Shown piece after piece: positions 1 through 10,775 of a stretch of 64,000 nt of DNA. Both the position numbers and the translations under genes were made by a program. Under the pieces are notes generated by a model. It was not told where the DNA came from, did no database searches, and saw only the letters and a program-made list of their open reading frames with translations. The stretch comes from Hedera helix. Its lineage: Eukaryota; Streptophyta; Magnoliopsida; Apiales; Araliaceae. The DNA lies in the NCBI GenBank assembly GCA_947179155.2, contig OX359270.1, forward strand, positions 8,410,222 through 8,474,221. Direction: 5' to 3'. How positions within the stretch are numbered: position 1 is the stretch's first letter; every line of letters begins with the position of its first letter.

Positions 1-387
1 CCAGCACCAGTACCAGCACCAGCACCGACCCCAGTTTTAAGGGGAGAAGTTCGACCACCAGTGAGATGCTATAGGTGTGGTCAGGAAGGTCACATCAGCC
101 CAAACTGTACACAGCAGTCCAAAAAGTGTTACAGTTGTGGGAAAGAGGGTCATCTTGCGCGGTTTTGTCCTGCCACAAAATCGAGTCCAGCTGCAATAAT
201 GATACCAAAAGCTAGCGCGGATAAGGGAAAATCTGTAGTTCAAGGGAGAGCTTTTGTTGTGACATCCCAAATGGCACGAAACTCGAACGAGGTGATAACC
301 GGTAAGCTATTCATAAATTCTCGTGAAGTCTACGCGTTGTTAGATACTGGCTCTACCCATTCTTTTATCTCACCTGCATGTGCTTAG
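1..387 (+). CDS. Gag C-terminus (two CCHC knuckles) and start of protease, ends at premature stop
   Basis: The frame is open from the first base of the window. A Pro/Ala-rich stretch is followed by two CCHC zinc knuckles (CYRCGQEGHISPNC and CYSCGKEGHLARFC), the nucleic-acid binding part of Gag that packages element RNA. The aspartic protease then begins, with its active-site triad in LLDTGSTHSF near the end. A TAG at 385-387 stops the frame inside the protease; the homologous codon in element 2 (near 25199) is CAA. The next 1106 codons continue in the same frame, so this is one polyprotein broken by one nonsense codon. Upstream gag lies outside the window. Confidence 0.9.
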   Translation, partial: PAPVPAPAPTPVLRGEVRPPVRCYRCGQEGHISPNCTQQSKKCYSCGKEGHLARFCPATKSSPAAIMIPKASADKGKSVVQGRAFVVTSQMARNSNEVITGKLFINSREVYALLDTGSTHSFISPACA

Positions 388-3300
388 CGTTTAAACTTAA
401 CTCCTGAAAATTTGGACTTTGACTTATCAATTGAAACCCCATTAGGAGAAATGACCATTACATCTACTGTCTATAAATCTTGCCTAGTGCAAATCAACAA
501 CCTCACATTACCTGTTGACCTTATTTCTTTGGAGATGCATGAATTTGATGTGATTTTAGGAATTGATTGGTTGACTACCCATCATGCTAAAATTGATTGT
601 TTTCATAAGATTATTAGTTTTCATATTCCTAATCAACCTGTCATGCAAATTCAAGCAACTAAACCATTGAAATCTATAACTGTTATTTCTAGCCATAAAG
701 CCATTCGTTTATTGAAAAACGGATGTCAAGCCTTTTTAGCTCATGTCACTGATTTGAACAACAATACGTCAAACTTGAATGATATTCCCATTGTTAATGA
801 GTTTCCTGACGTTTTTCCTGAAGAACTTACTGGTTTACCCCCAAACCGTGAAATTGAATTTTGTATTGATCTTGAACCCGGTACCAAGCCCATTTCCAAA
901 GCCCCATACCGAATGGCTCCCATTGAACTTCAAGAGTTAAAAGTACAACTACAGGAATTGTTGGATACCGGTTTCATTCGTCCGAGTGCATCACCTTGGG
1001 GTGCTCTTGTTCTATTTGTGAAGAAGAAAGACGGGAGTATGAGATTGTGCATTGACTACCGAGAATTGAACCATGTCACCATCAAAAATAGGTACCCGTT
1101 GCCTCGGATCGATGACATGTTTGATCAATTACAAGGTGCTCAATATTTCTCAAAGATTAATCTCCGTTCTGGATATCATCAGTTAAAGGTTAAAGCTGAG
1201 GACATTCCAAAGACTGCTTTCAGAACTCGTTATGGGCATTATGAGTTTTTAGTCATGCCTTTTGGACTAACCAATGCTCCTGCAGCTTTCATGGACATGA
1301 TGAACCGAATATTCAAGGAATATTTGGATCATTTTGTGGTTGTCTTTATTGATGACATCCTCATATACTCCAAGAGTCGCGAGGATCATGAACAACACCT
1401 GAGATTGATACTCCAAAAGCTCCGTGAAAATAAATTATATGCCAAGTTGAAGAAATGTGAGTTCTGGCTTGAGGAGGTCACGTTTCTTGGGCATGTGATT
1501 TCTAGTCAAGGAATATCAGTCGATCTTGCGAAGATTGAAATGGTACTAAATTGGGAACAACCCAAGACAGTAACCGAAGTTCGAAGTTTTCTGGGCCTAG
1601 CTGGTTATTATCGGAGATTCGTAGAAGGATTTTCTCGAATCGCCACTCCATTAACTCAGCTTACTCGGAAAAGCACAAAATTCATATGGAGCGAGGAATG
1701 CGAGAAAAGTTTCCAAGAACTCAAGAGGAGGCTGGTTTCAGCTCCTGTTCTGACCATTCCATCAGGATCAGGAGAATTCGTCATATATAGCGATGCTTCA
1801 GGCAAAGGTCTAGGCTGTGTCCTTATGCAACATGGAAAGGTTATAGCCTATGCCTCTCGACAACTCAAAGATTATGAGAAAAATTATCCTACTCATGATC
1901 TAGAGTTGGCAGCAGTCGTTTTCGCATTGAAGATCTGGAGACACTACTTGTATGGAGAAAAGGTGGATATCTATACGGATCATAAAAGTCTCAAGTATTT
2001 CTTCACCCAGAAGGAACTCAACATGCGACAACGACGTTGGCTTGAGCTGTTGAAGGATTACGACCACACAATCCAGTATCACCCGGGAAAGGCGAACGTT
2101 GTAGCTGACGCTTTGAGCAGAAGATCTTATGTGAGTACAAGTGCACTGCTGACAACACAAAAGTGTATTTTGTACGACTTGCAAAAGATGGAGATAGAGC
2201 TAAAGACACCAGGGACCCACTCGAAGATTGCTCACGTGCGAGTAGAACCAGCTTTAATGGATAAAATTAAAGCTGCTCAAGCTACCGATCCGGAACTGAT
2301 GAACATGATGAAGAAAGTACAAGAAGGTGCCATCCCCGAAGCAAGAATCGACGAGACAGGAATACTTCGAGTTAACTCTCGACTCTGTGTTCCTAACGAT
2401 CCTGAATTGAAGCATAAAATCATGATGGAGGCACACAACACGCCGTTTGCAATCCACCCAGGAGGTACCAAGATGTATCGAGATCTTCGACATACATTTT
2501 GGTGGAACAATATGAAAAGGGAGATTGCAGAGTTTATCTCAAGGTGCCTAACTTGTCAACGTGTCAAGGCAGAGCATCAAGTACCTAAGAGTCCATTACA
2601 ACCACTTGAGGTTCCCGAATGGAAGTGGGAACACATCAATATGGATTTCGTGACGGGTCTTCCCAAAGTTTCTCAAGGCTTAGATGCAATTTGGGTCATC
2701 GTAGATAGATTGACCAAATCCGCTCATTTCTTACCTATACGAGAAAACTTTTCACTTGAACGTCTTGCCGGTATGTACATAAATGAGATCGTGAGATTGA
2801 ATGGCATGCCAGTTTCCATAGTTTCTGATCGAGATCCTAGATTCACTTCACGCTTTTGGATCAGTCTACAAAAAGCTATGGGCACTGAACTACGTTTTAG
2901 TTTTGCATACCATCCTCAAACGGACGGACAATCGGAAAGGACGATCCAGACCCTCGAAGATCTTTTGAGACTTTGTGTATTAGACTTCAAAGGAAGTTGG
3001 GATAAGTACTTGCCATTGGTGGAATTTTCTTACAACAACAGTTACCAAGCAAGCATAGGCATGGCTCCATTCGAGGCTTTGTATGGAAGGAAGTGTCACT
3101 CTCCAATATGTTGGAATGAGGTAGGAGAAGCAAAATTGTTGGGACCCGAGTTGGTACGCTTGACGACCGAAAAGATCCAAATGATCCGACAACGAATACA
3201 AACAGCACAAGAACGACAAAAGAGTTATGCTGATCTTCATCGGAGAGATGAGAGATTCAACGTCGGAGATCATGTATTCTTACGTGTTTCTCCATGGAAA

Positions 3301-3732
3301 GGAGTTACGAGATTCGGAAAGAGAGGAAAGCTTAACCCTCGATTTATTGGCCCATTTGAAATCCTCGATCGAGTAAGAACCGTAGCCTACAGACTAGCTT
3401 TACCACCAAGTATGTCTCGCATCCATAACGTTTTTCACATATCTATGTTACGTAAATATGTGAAGGACCCAAACCACATCATTGAGTTAGAAGCAGACGT
3501 TATAGAAGAGGATTTAACGTACGAGGAGGTACCTGTTAAGATCCTTGATAAGAAGGAGCAGATTCTACGCTCAAAGGTTATACCTCAAGTTAAGGTTTTA
3601 TGGAGGAACCAAGATATTGAGGAAATGACCTGGGAGCTAGAATCCGAGATGAAATCTAAATATCCTTACCTCTTCGAAATGCCAGGTACGTCAATTTCGG
3701 GGACGAAATTTCATAAGGAGGGGAGGTTGTAA
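388..3732 (+). CDS. pol: Chromovirus pol: protease end, RT, RNase H, integrase, chromodomain
   Basis: Open for more than 1100 codons (counted here from 412). RT lies at about residues 180-380, with the FIDD active site at residue 314. RNase H is at about 455-570 (YSDAS and TDHKSLKY). Integrase has an H2C2 zinc finger (about 668-722) and a DDE core with D in INMDF, D in VSDRD and E in GQSER (about 745-842). A chromodomain (about 1035-1090, VKVLW and TWELE) is expected to steer integration to modified chromatin. The RT motif A reads KINLRSGYHQ, while copies at 27193 and 38446 read KIDLRSGYHQ, so the first catalytic Asp is Asn here (AAT at 1159-1161). The TAA stop at 3730-3732 overlaps the LTR start. 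No in-frame start follows the TAG at 385-387 naturally, so the product is probably not made. Confidence 0.93.
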   Translation, partial: RLNLTPENLDFDLSIETPLGEMTITSTVYKSCLVQINNLTLPVDLISLEMHEFDVILGIDWLTTHHAKIDCFHKIISFHIPNQPVMQIQATKPLKSITVISSHKAIRLLKNGCQAFLAHVTDLNNNTSNLNDIPIVNEFPDVFPEELTGLPPNREIEFCIDLEPGTKPISKAPYRMAPIELQELKVQLQELLDTGFIRPSASPWGALVLFVKKKDGSMRLCIDYRELNHVTIKNRYPLPRIDDMFDQLQGAQYFSKINLRSGYHQLKVKAEDIPKTAFRTRYGHYEFLVMPFGLTNAPAAFMDMMNRIFKEYLDHFVVVFIDDILIYSKSREDHEQHLRLILQKLRENKLYAKLKKCEFWLEEVTFLGHVISSQGISVDLAKIEMVLNWEQPKTVTEVRSFLGLAGYYRRFVEGFSRIATPLTQLTRKSTKFIWSEECEKSFQELKRRLVSAPVLTIPSGSGEFVIYSDASGKGLGCVLMQHGKVIAYASRQLKDYEKNYPTHDLELAAVVFALKIWRHYLYGEKVDIYTDHKSLKYFFTQKELNMRQRRWLELLKDYDHTIQYHPGKANVVADALSRRSYVSTSALLTTQKCILYDLQKMEIELKTPGTHSKIAHVRVEPALMDKIKAAQATDPELMNMMKKVQEGAIPEARIDETGILRVNSRLCVPNDPELKHKIMMEAHNTPFAIHPGGTKMYRDLRHTFWWNNMKREIAEFISRCLTCQRVKAEHQVPKSPLQPLEVPEWKWEHINMDFVTGLPKVSQGLDAIWVIVDRLTKSAHFLPIRENFSLERLAGMYINEIVRLNGMPVSIVSDRDPRFTSRFWISLQKAMGTELRFSFAYHPQTDGQSERTIQTLEDLLRLCVLDFKGSWDKYLPLVEFSYNNSYQASIGMAPFEALYGRKCHSPICWNEVGEAKLLGPELVRLTTEKIQMIRQRIQTAQERQKSYADLHRRDERFNVGDHVFLRVSPWKGVTRFGKRGKLNPRFIGPFEILDRVRTVAYRLALPPSMSRIHNVFHISMLRKYVKDPNHIIELEADVIEEDLTYEEVPVKILDKKEQILRSKVIPQVKVLWRNQDIEEMTWELESEMKSKYPYLFEMPGTSISGTKFHKEGRL
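3714..3727 (+). other. Polypurine tract of element 1
   Basis: Purine-rich AAGGAGGGGAGG directly before the LTR start TGTAAGACC. It is the RNase H-resistant primer for plus-strand DNA synthesis. It is embedded in the last codons of pol. Confidence 0.8.
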
Positions 3733-4595
3733 GACCCCAAATTTTATGAAATATAAAATTTAATTTTTCTTCATATCTATTTTTCTGAAACAGTAAGTGG
3801 TTAAATCGATAAAGTTTAAAGTTAAGGATGTTATGTGCAAATTTTATTTTGTCGGACAATATTCGTTTTGTCGGGGAATATTCGTGTCGTACGACGGCGC
3901 CGAAATAACAAATTATTGGTGGACCCCACAACGGAATATTTGTCGGATATAGAAAACGACAGAAGTAACCTTTTTAATAAAAATAGTCAACGGTGCTAAC
4001 TGTTAAAATACCGGTGATAAAAGAATAGTAGCATACGGTAATTTATGGTATTTTACTGTAGCATGCGGTACTCTGCAGTAGCACACGGTATTGTACAGTG
4101 TCTCATATTATTGACACCGTAACTGTTACGCATCATTTCATCGATAATTGTCACTGCATAATATTTTATATTATCAATTCAATTATTGTTGCTACACAGT
4201 ATTTTGCATTATTGATTCAATAATTGTCATTACACTGTATTTCATATCATTGAGTCAATAATTGTTGGTGCACTGTAGTTTAAAATTATTGAATTTAATA
4301 ATTGTCACAGTAGCAAATACACTATAATTTATATTATTAAATTAATAAAAATATGTAACGTGTTTCTTACATTATTGTGGTAACATTATTTTATATGTTG
4401 GACTTACAGGAAGAATAAATAAATAAATAAATAAATAAATAATAAAATAATTAATTTTACTATTTGAAATAGTAACGTGAATAGTGACGTGAATAGTAAG
4501 AAACATGTGGGACCCACTGTGGGGCCCACATGAGAAATGAATTGCAAAATGTGCAGGAAGGAAAAACCAGCCAGCGTCTGCGTGAAAGAAATTCA

Positions 4596-4659
4596 GCACT
4601 GGCGTGCAGCACGCCAGTGCCACCTACCGCGCATAGTGATATTATTTCTCCTATAAATA
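4596..4659 (+). promoter_or_regulatory. LTR promoter: perfect palindrome plus TATA box
   Basis: CTATAAATAG at 4651-4660 is a canonical plant TATA box, present at the matching place in the other two family LTRs (22161 and 43384), so it is the likely U3 promoter. About 32 bp upstream, 4596-4620 is a 25-bp perfect palindrome with 12-bp arms (GCACTGGCGTGC) around one A. The palindrome is absent from the matching place in the LTR at 21140. Confidence 0.65.
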
Positions 4660-4970
4660 GCTTGCTCAGTTGAATAGAAAAATCACACCTAAAACATAAA
4701 AATTTTCTATAAGAACTTTATGAGTTTTCTCTGAGAATAGTAAGGTTATTTTGAGTGTTTGAAAGCCAAAAGGAGTGCAGGAATTTTTCAAGTTGATCAA
4801 CCTCATTTAAAGCAATATCCAGTCACGTGTTAAGGTAAGGGGTATCACTCTTTTCATCATCATAAATGGATATTATTTTCTTTCTTACTTGAAGGGATTA
4901 TCATTCTTTGATTCTCGAAAATAATATCGTTTCTTTCTTATGCCATTTACTTCCATGTATTAAATTGTGG

Positions 4971-5216
4971 GAATAACCTTACGGCGCGGTTTACCGCCTG
5001 TTGGTGAATAACCTTTTGTATTCATTCCTTATTAATCTTTGAGAATAACCTTACGGTGCGGATTATCGCCTGTTTGGTGAATAACTCTTCGTATTCAAAT
5101 TGATGGGAATAACCTTACGGCGCGGATTATTGCCTGTTTGGTGAATAACTCTTCGTATTCAAATTGATGGGAATAACCTTACGGCGCGGATTACCGCCTG
5201 TTGGTGAATAACCCTT
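4971..5216 (+). repeat. Tandem repeat of about 67 bp in element 1 LTR, four units
   Basis: Four units share GGGAATAACCTTACGGCGCGG, then TTACCGCCTG and GGTGAATAAC. The LTR of element 2 has three units at about 22462-22662. The block lies downstream of the TATA box, so it would be in the transcript. Confidence 0.85.
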
Positions 5217-6566
5217 TTTATTTGTCTCGTGTGGAAATAATTTGTCTACACGAATTATCACATGATACTTTTATTCCATATTCGTAAGTGATATCATTTT
5301 CCTTTATACTCATAAGGGATACCATCTTTTTCATCTTCCATTATTCAAAATTACTATGGTAAGGGATATTAATTTTCTTCACCTTTTGTTAATCAAACCT
5401 GCTACGGTAAGGGATATTATTTTCTTTCATACACCTAAATCAAAACTTATGATGGAACTATTGCTTCTATAATTCCTGAAAATATTATATGTTCCATAAT
5501 AGTTGAATTTCATTATTTCAACTGAACCTTCCTATTTTCTGACCATTTCTATTGAACTATAATCGTTATTCTGAACTGTGGATCTTGAATATCATTTTTA
5601 AATTTCACTCCACATCATGTTGGCAATTTGGACATTATTTGAATCTGCACAAAGTAAACTTCCGATACTTATTGTTTATCCTGTTCTTCTGTTCATCATT
5701 TGTATCACTGTTATTTGTATTAATCATCAAGAATCAAGCTGTTGTGAATATCTGTGGCCGGGGGCACAGATGTGATATAATTGTTGAACATATGATAGGT
5801 TAAAGGCGATATACTAGGTTAAAGGCGATACATCTGTTCGGTGTCTTTTATGGCACGTGGTGAATGTTCTCTTTGGCCCGTAGTGCAAAGATGAACTGTT
5901 GGTTGGTATGATTATGACCAAAGGCTGAATCTGGTATAATCATGACCGTTGGTGCTTTATTGAATATCTTTAGCCCGTAGTGCAAAGATGAACTATTGAT
6001 TTTCATGATTATGACCAGGAACTGTGAATTTTTATTATCATGACTAATGGTATTTCAGATGATAAAAGTTGATGATGTTTTTACTAAAAAGAGAAGCGAG
6101 TGGACATTATGGTCTGCATTATTCTTCTAATAGATTGCTCATTCCGCTGCTATTATTGATCTGAACATTGTTTAAGAATGTAACTACAGTTTTTGATATA
6201 AACCTTGTAGTCTATTGTATTCTATCAAGAACTCTACTGTTGAAGGCTAATGATAATTTATTCGTCATTATCTTAGTCATGATATTTCTTACTGGGCTAT
6301 TTGAGCTCACCCTTTCTTTTGTTCCATTATTTTTCAACAGGAGATGAAAACGTAACGGGGTCTAGCCGGGGGATGGAGTGAGAGTCCGAGGAATAGCTAT
6401 CCTAGTCTTCACGTGTTGTAAAATAGTGTGGCAATAATAGTGAAGACTTAGTTGTGTATTATTATACACTGTATTGTTGTACGTTGTGCTTTGTTGTAAT
6501 AATTTTGTTGTAGTCTTTTGACGACTCAAGTTTGGGCTGTGTGGGCCTAGATTTGGGGGCGTCACA

Positions 6567-7574
6567 TGTTACCCAGCTTCACATTTTCTCTAAACGATTC
6601 ATCTAAGATAGAGAAAAAGGATTTGTTACCGCACATATGATTGCTGCACCCAGAATCCAAGTACCATATGTTTGGTAGAGTCTGCTGTTTTTCAACAACT
6701 GTCATCAGGAGCAATTCTTCTTCTACTTCTACAAAGTTGTATTTTTCATCCTTCTCAGTGCATTCATATTGATAATGACCAAGCTTGTGATAGCCATAGC
6801 ACTCCACCGTTGATTGATCAAAATGCCCTTGATCACGACCTCGTCCTCTACCGCGTCCTCTGAAACGACCTCCACCACGACCCCTTTCGGATCCTCTCCA
6901 TGTAGATGATTCACCTTGACTTGTCACCTTCAGAGCCTGTTCATCCTGGATGTGACTTGTCATCCTCTGCTCGTGTACGAGCAACGAGCTTTGCAACTCA
7001 TCAACTGAAAGGTGATTAATGTTATTCAATTCTTCAATCGAACAAACCACGTAGTTGAATTTGGTGGTCATGGAGCGCAAAATTTTCTCAATAATGGTGA
7101 CACCCTGCAAGTTTTCACCATGAATCCGTATCCTGTTTGCGATTGCCAATGTTCTCCCAAAAAAAACATCGACTGATTCTCCTTCCTTCATATGGAGAAT
7201 CTTAAACTCTTTGCGAAGAGCTTGAAGCTGTGTACTTTTGACCCTTGCTGATCCTTGATATTTCTTTTTCAAGGAGTCCCAAATCTGTTTGGCTGTGTCC
7301 TTTTTCAAGATGGTTTTCAGGATAGCACGATCAATTGCCTGGAAAATGTAGTTTTTGTCTTCAAATCTTTTAACTTTTGTTCTTCTAGCGTCTTTCTTTG
7401 TGTTTCTGTCAAGGTTACTCCTTCTTCTAGCTCAGCAATTCCATTCTCCACAAGACCCCAATATTCCTTGGATCTCAAGAAGTTTTTCATCAGCATGCTC
7501 CAATGATCGTAATGACTATCAAAGCAAGGAATTGTTGGTTGCACGTAACTATTGTTGTTGCTGTCAGACGCCAT
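6567..7574 (-). pseudogene. Copia Gag and protease start, frameshifted and truncated
   Basis: The start ATG is at 7572-7574 (MASDSNNN), downstream of the PBS. The first part (to about 7360) matches the N-terminal region of copia Gag (FDSHYDHWSMLMKNFL). A one-base shift near a T5 run at 7352-7356 moves the rest into another frame (KKDTAKQIWDSLKKKYQG, then VHEQRM), followed by an Arg/Gly-rich stretch. The zinc knuckle reads CYGYHKLGHYQYEC: the second of the three Cys is Tyr, so metal binding is probably lost. The protease begins with WYLDSGCSNHMCG, the copia DSG active site, and is interrupted at 6567 by element 1. Not functional. Confidence 0.88.
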
Positions 7575-7634
7575 GAGATCTTGCTGCTGCAAATTAGAAA
7601 GCTGCTGCTTTCTTTTTATTAGCCCCCGAGTGAG

Positions 7635-7646
7635 GCTCTTATACCA
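7635..7646 (-). other. Primer binding site of the copia element
   Basis: Reverse complement reads TGGTATAAGAGC, one base from TGGTATCAGAGC, the sequence complementary to the 3' end of initiator tRNA-Met. It lies two bases inside the LTR end. Confidence 0.75.
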
Positions 7647-7648
7647 GA

Positions 7649-7909
7649 TGTTGGATAAAACTGAAATAAAAGATTGCTATACCAAAGTAATTTGCGTGAA
7701 AGTTCTTCTTTCTTTCTTATTATTAACTCAAAGTCTCACTTAAATAGGAATATAGAAAACAGAACAAGCAGAAAAACAAGCAAATGACATCCCACGTTTA
7801 ACAACTCCTAAACTTGTGAGATACTCCTATAGAACAGGTCAAGCAACAAACAAATTCCCTATTAAATAGGAATTATTAGAAAAACAACTATCAGCTAAAG
7901 ACTTTAACA
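7649..7909 (-). repeat. 5' LTR of the copia element
   Basis: 261 bp bounded by TGTT and AACA, immediately next to the PBS. Short LTRs are normal for copia elements. The outer boundary is set by the terminal motif only, because the second LTR is not in the window. Confidence 0.65.
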
Positions 7910-9244
7910 GTATTATACTAAAATAGCAGTATATTACTTGAAAATTTTTAGTCATTAGCCTCCAGACTGAATAATATTACCACTATATCATATACCTAAA
8001 AAAAATTAAAAAATTCAGTGGGAGCTAGAGCCCACACTCACCCAAGTGTGGCTCCACCCCGAGTGTATGTTGTATGATATATATTATTCGTGTTGGAAAA
8101 AAAAAGGTTCATTTAATATTAAATTTTTGTTTTTAAAATTGTTATTTTACTTTAATTCAATATTTTATTTTTTTTACTTTACAAGTTCTTATTTACAATT
8201 TTTCAAAAATTAAAGTTAATATTAGCAACAAAAAAAATTGAAATATACTTAATTTATAGTTTTCTTGTTAAGTTTATTTTAATTAATTTTATTACATTTA
8301 GTTTTAATGTTAAAAAAAATAAAGAAAATGCTATTTAATATTTAATGTAAGAAAATGCTTTTAGATTAGGATCAATTTTAATTTAGTTTATTTGATAGTA
8401 AATTTGTTCATTATTTTCTTATTATTTATTTAATAAGCATAAATTAACTTTATTCATTGTTGATAGAATTTAATTTTAGTTCTAATGCTATAATGCATTT
8501 AATAAAAAAATTTATGCTATATTAGATTTGAGATGCTAAAGAAAAAAAAAGTAAAGAAAAAGTTATTTATGAGAAATATGATATAAAGGTCATAATAGTC
8601 TTTAACCACAAAAATTAACGGTTTTAGTCGAAAATCGTTCATAGGTGACGCTATGATACTAAATGTGAAATCATATGTGATGAAACGGTAATTTTCGAAT
8701 GACTCAATAATTTGGGTAAATCACATGTGATTTTTTGAATTTTACTCTTTTAAAAATAATTTCATTATCATGTATAAATATTTTCTTCATAAAAAAAAAC
8801 TAATTTTGTTAAACCTATCATTAAAGATGTGTACTAGATGAGTAGATATATTTGTGCTAAAGAATGTAAATACAGGTTATACGCTTGAAATGAGTTAATT
8901 TGATTGGTCGAATTGACTCAAATGAGTTGACTCAAACGAGTTAAACTTTTATTCTCTATTTCATTCACTTTATATCTAAATACAAATTTTTTCTTCTTCT
9001 TTTTTCCTTTTTATTGAGTAGAAAAATATAAAAGTTTAAATAATCAACGCCAATAATGTTATTTAGAATAACAAATCCTCAAATACTGAACATGCACTAA
9101 AGCCCAGAAAATTACAATAATCACAAATGTGAGAGAATATAGAAACTTACATGGATTAGAAAATAATAAACTCATAAGGTAATCTAATTCTTCAAAAATT
9201 AAGATGATACCATATATAGAGGCTAGCGAATTTTTAAATGTTCT
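7910..9244. other. AT-rich intergenic DNA, no gene recognised
   Basis: No coding region, RNA gene or dated repeat seen. There is one short inverted repeat, GAGCCCACACT against AGTGTGGCTC, at about 8028-8054. Confidence 0.5.
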
Positions 9245-9469
9245 TGTAGACACCCAAATTTTGCACTTCTCTACTAACCCTGGCAGGAGGGCAAAGTCGT
9301 CACTTGACCCGACATGCGAAAAGGAAGGTGGACCTCAACACGAAGCCACCCCAACGACTTACGGTCAAAACCGCCACAACGAACAACGAGCATCAGGTTA
9401 CTTGAGGCAAGACAAACAGTTGATCCAGAAGAACCTGATTTGATCATAAAAGACGACTAATGGCCACTA

Positions 9470-9739
9470 CGCTTACGATGTTCGGGGGTCTCGCTTACGA
9501 TGTTCGGGGGTGTAAGGGGGCAGCGCCCCCTGGAAGCCAAACATAAATAGCAATTTCTACATCAAGTCGCAGCCCTCCGAACTAGCCTCCCAGAACAATA
9601 TGACACGTTTCCCAGGGATATTGCAAAATACGAGCCTTCCAGCGAAAAAATGAAAGACCGACATCGGACGCGGAAATCGAGGAAGCACCGAAACCAGCCG
9701 CAGATGCACCTGCGGCTGGCCGCAGTTGCACCTGCGTCC
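9470..9739. repeat. Hairpins and short tandem repeat inside the solo LTR
   Basis: CGCTTACGATGTTCGGGGGT occurs twice in tandem at 9470-9512. GGGGGC/GCCCCC forms a 15-bp palindrome at 9516-9530. At 9698-9739 the unit GCCGCAG-N6-CTGCG occurs twice, each copy self-complementary. These are GC-rich against an AT-rich background. Confidence 0.75.
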
Positions 9740-10712
9740 AAGATCTTAAGAGCTAAATCGCCACTTCCGGTTCATTTCTTCAGCAGACGCGGGCGAGAAA
9801 GAAAATAGAGAGAGAAAGGCGACGGGGAGAGAAAAAAAATGAGAGAAGAAGAGAGAAAAAAAGTGAGATTTCTTCCTCTTTTATACAATCTTTGTATCCT
9901 ATGTTGATTTTCAAGTGTTAAAGCGTCTATTGCATCGATTGGAATGTGAAAAATCCGAGTTTTATAGCTTCGTTGTGTTTTATCTAGTAAATCTTTTAGA
10001 TATAGTTTTATTTCGTTCTTATTGCATTTGTTGGGTGGATCTACTGTAGATCCGAAAATATTTGGTGCATTGCTATGTAAATAGTTTGATTTTTTGTATT
10101 TTGAGTTTAGATCCAATGTAGTCAACATATGTGTAGATCTGTGGATTAGGGACGGTTAGGGAGGATTTATTACGAATGGAATCTCCTCCTAACCTCCCGA
10201 TGATATTCTTTTAGTTTATTTTATAGCTTTTACGTATGTAACGATCGCGATGCACCTTTATGTAAATTTTTGGGCCTTAAAACGACATCGAGTCGAAAAT
10301 CGGGTTTAAGGCCCCGTGATAGTGAAATGTGCGATTGTGGGCGTTTGGGGTTATTTGGATGGCTCACATGCCCATGAATAACTCCAACACCATTTTAATG
10401 CTTGGTTTTTCCTTTTGACACGAGAAAAATGATTTTGGAATGAAATGATAAAGATTTGCATAAAATAAATCAAAGTAGGATATTAGATCATCCGTAGGCT
10501 AAAATAAAATTGTAAGTGTCGGACGAGCTCTATTCCTATTTGGCGAAGGATTTGAAAAAAAAATATGTTTTACAAAATATCATCGGTTTTATTATCGAAA
10601 CAAAAACAATAAAAATGAACTCTTCGATTAAATCAAACCCTTCGTGCATAGGGTTAACGAGATTTCTGAAGCACTTTCAAAATAAAGTATTCCAACAACA
10701 TTCATTTAGGCA

Positions 10713-10714
<2 letters not shown>

Positions 10715-10772
<58 letters not shown>
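10715..10772. repeat. (CA)n microsatellite
   Basis: About 28 uninterrupted CA units within the solo LTR. Confidence 0.97.

Positions 10773-10775
<3 letters not shown>

Larger units (their letters stand above)
1..6566 (+). mobile_element. Ty3/gypsy chromovirus (Tekay-like), element 1, 3' part
   Basis: Three-prime portion of an LTR retrotransposon; its 5' LTR and most of gag lie before the window. Visible order is gag zinc knuckles, protease, RT, RNase H, integrase, chromodomain, PPT and 3' LTR, the order expected of plant chromoviruses. The LTR starts TGTAAGACC and ends GGGCGTCACA. The element abuts a reverse-strand copia protease gene at 6567, so it inserted into that older element; the five bases after it (TGTTA) would be the target duplication, but the partner is outside the window. 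It is defective: one nonsense codon in protease and a changed catalytic residue in RT. Assignment to Tekay rests on the RT and chromodomain sequence and is an inference. Confidence 0.93.
3728..6566 (+). repeat. 3' LTR of element 1
   Basis: 2839 bp, TGT...ACA termini. It is homologous to LTRs at 21140-23718 (2579 bp) and 42437-45135 (2699 bp) over the start, the middle repeats and the last 200 bp. It contains runs of a CAGTAGCACACGGTATT-type repeat (about 4020-4100), an AAAT microsatellite (4413-4442), a TATA box, a tandem block at 4971-5216, and a conserved 3' region ending GGGCGTCACA. Small open frames inside it are not conserved between LTR copies and are not annotated. Confidence 0.93.
6567..7909 (-). 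mobile_element. Ty1/copia element, 5' part, reverse strand
   Basis: Reading leftwards: LTR (7909 to 7649), tRNA-Met-type PBS, gag, zinc knuckle and start of protease, cut at 6567 by insertion of element 1. The remainder (integrase, RT, 3' LTR) would lie left of the window beyond element 1. The LTR is flanked on the right by GTATT, a possible target duplication whose partner is not visible. Confidence 0.85.

Noticed and set aside
5552..5803. 83-codon hydrophobic frame in the LTR of element 1.
   Set aside because: It is not preserved in the homologous LTRs; composition of the LTR explains it.
9204..9443. 79-codon frame crossing the left end of the solo LTR.
   Set aside because: It spans an insertion boundary and has no recognisable domain.
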